From Salinibacillus kushneri (GTDB taxonomy: Bacteria; Bacillota; Bacilli; Bacillales; Alkalibacillaceae): a stretch of DNA of 64,000 bases. The notes below the pieces were generated by a model. The model was not told the origin of the DNA. It searched no databases and saw nothing but the letters and a program-made list of their open reading frames with translations. Below are positions 63,852 through 64,000 of this stretch, one piece after another. Position 1 is the first letter of the stretch; each line of letters begins with the position of its first letter. Made by a program: the position numbers and the translations under genes. Where the stretch lies: positions 62,001-126,000 of the forward strand of contig NZ_FOHJ01000006.1 of assembly GCF_900111405.1 (NCBI RefSeq). The letters are read 5' to 3'.

Positions 63852-64000
63852 ATGTCTGAAGTCATACATCGTCAAGATACACGCCAAGTACGTGTAGGAG
63901 ATTTGACCATAGGTGGTAAAAATGAAGTAGTCATTCAATCAATGACTACAACGAAAACCCATGATGTAGATGCTACAGTTAATCAGATTGGAGATCTGGT
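63852..64000 (+). CDS. ispG: 4-hydroxy-3-methylbut-2-en-1-yl diphosphate synthase (5' part)
   Basis: Only the first 49 or so codons are in the window: [20 protein letters not shown] and the signature [21 protein letters not shown]. IspG is the 4Fe-4S enzyme of the MEP pathway that reduces methylerythritol cyclodiphosphate, acting downstream of Dxs. AAAGGAG lies before the ATG. Confidence 0.96.
   Translation, partial: MSEVIHRQDTRQVRVGDLTIGGKNEVVIQSMTTTKTHDVDATVNQIGDL

Overview
The window is chromosomal DNA from a low-GC, endospore-forming, competence-capable Firmicute of the family Bacillaceae. It is most likely a halophilic or alkaliphilic genus close to Oceanobacillus, Virgibacillus or Bacillus halodurans. 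The evidence is near-complete synteny with the Bacillus subtilis yqxC/dxs to yqfY (ispG) region, a full spoIIIA operon, a full comG operon, a GerA-family germination gene, and an OLE RNA with its partner gene oapA, a pair typical of extremophilic Firmicutes. Most genes lie on the minus strand. No prophage, CRISPR array, intact insertion sequence or plasmid gene was seen.

Positions 1-10.2 kb (minus strand) hold tlyA (cut by the window edge), dxs, oapA, the OLE RNA, ispA, xseB, xseA, folD, nusB, yqhY, accC and accB. This part couples isoprenoid precursor supply, exonuclease VII, one-carbon folate metabolism and acetyl-CoA carboxylase. A FapR-like operator lies in front of accB. Positions 10.4-18.6 kb hold spoIIIAH to spoIIIAA, preceded by a good sigma-E promoter, then efp, an Xaa-Pro peptidase, aroQ and yqhR. 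Positions 18.8-24 kb hold yqhP, the patatin-like yqhO, a B12-dependent class II ribonucleotide reductase with a pair of NrdR boxes, and the rhodanese yqhL.

Positions 24.2-28.5 kb hold the glycine cleavage operon gcvT-gcvPA-gcvPB under a tandem glycine riboswitch with a terminator. Divergent from it are the SNF2 helicase yqhH and yqhG. Positions 31.2-36.2 kb hold yqzE, aroK, comGA-GG and a tRNA-Gln gene. Next come a helix-turn-helix regulator broken by one in-frame stop codon, yqgY, a COG1565 methyltransferase, yqgX, the small gene yqgW, the LTA-synthase-like yqgS, glcK, yqgQ, a SpoVAF/GerA-type gene, an unknown exported protein, the rhomboid yqgP, yqgN, rpmG, yqzD and yqzC.

Positions 49.9-54.5 kb hold the phosphate operon pstS-pstC-pstA-pstB-phoU behind a textbook four-repeat PhoP box. 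An array of tandem hairpin repeats separates it from pbpA. Then follow the MFS gene yqgE, sodA, a six-tRNA cluster (Asn, Met, His, Ile-CAU, Ser, Phe), a Na/Pi cotransporter with a PhoU-like tail, an nfeD-like gene, a LysM protein and the start of ispG.

Several regulatory circuits can be read directly: PhoP on pst, NrdR on nrdJ, glycine on gcv, probably FapR on accBC, and sigma-E on spoIIIA. Repeats are the other theme. There are four copies of a short MITE-like element with terminal inverted repeats, one different 129-bp hairpin element, and a separate tandem hairpin repeat family. The most notable item is the OLE RNA locus. Gene names taken from B. subtilis rest on remembered synteny and sequence similarity, not on a database search.
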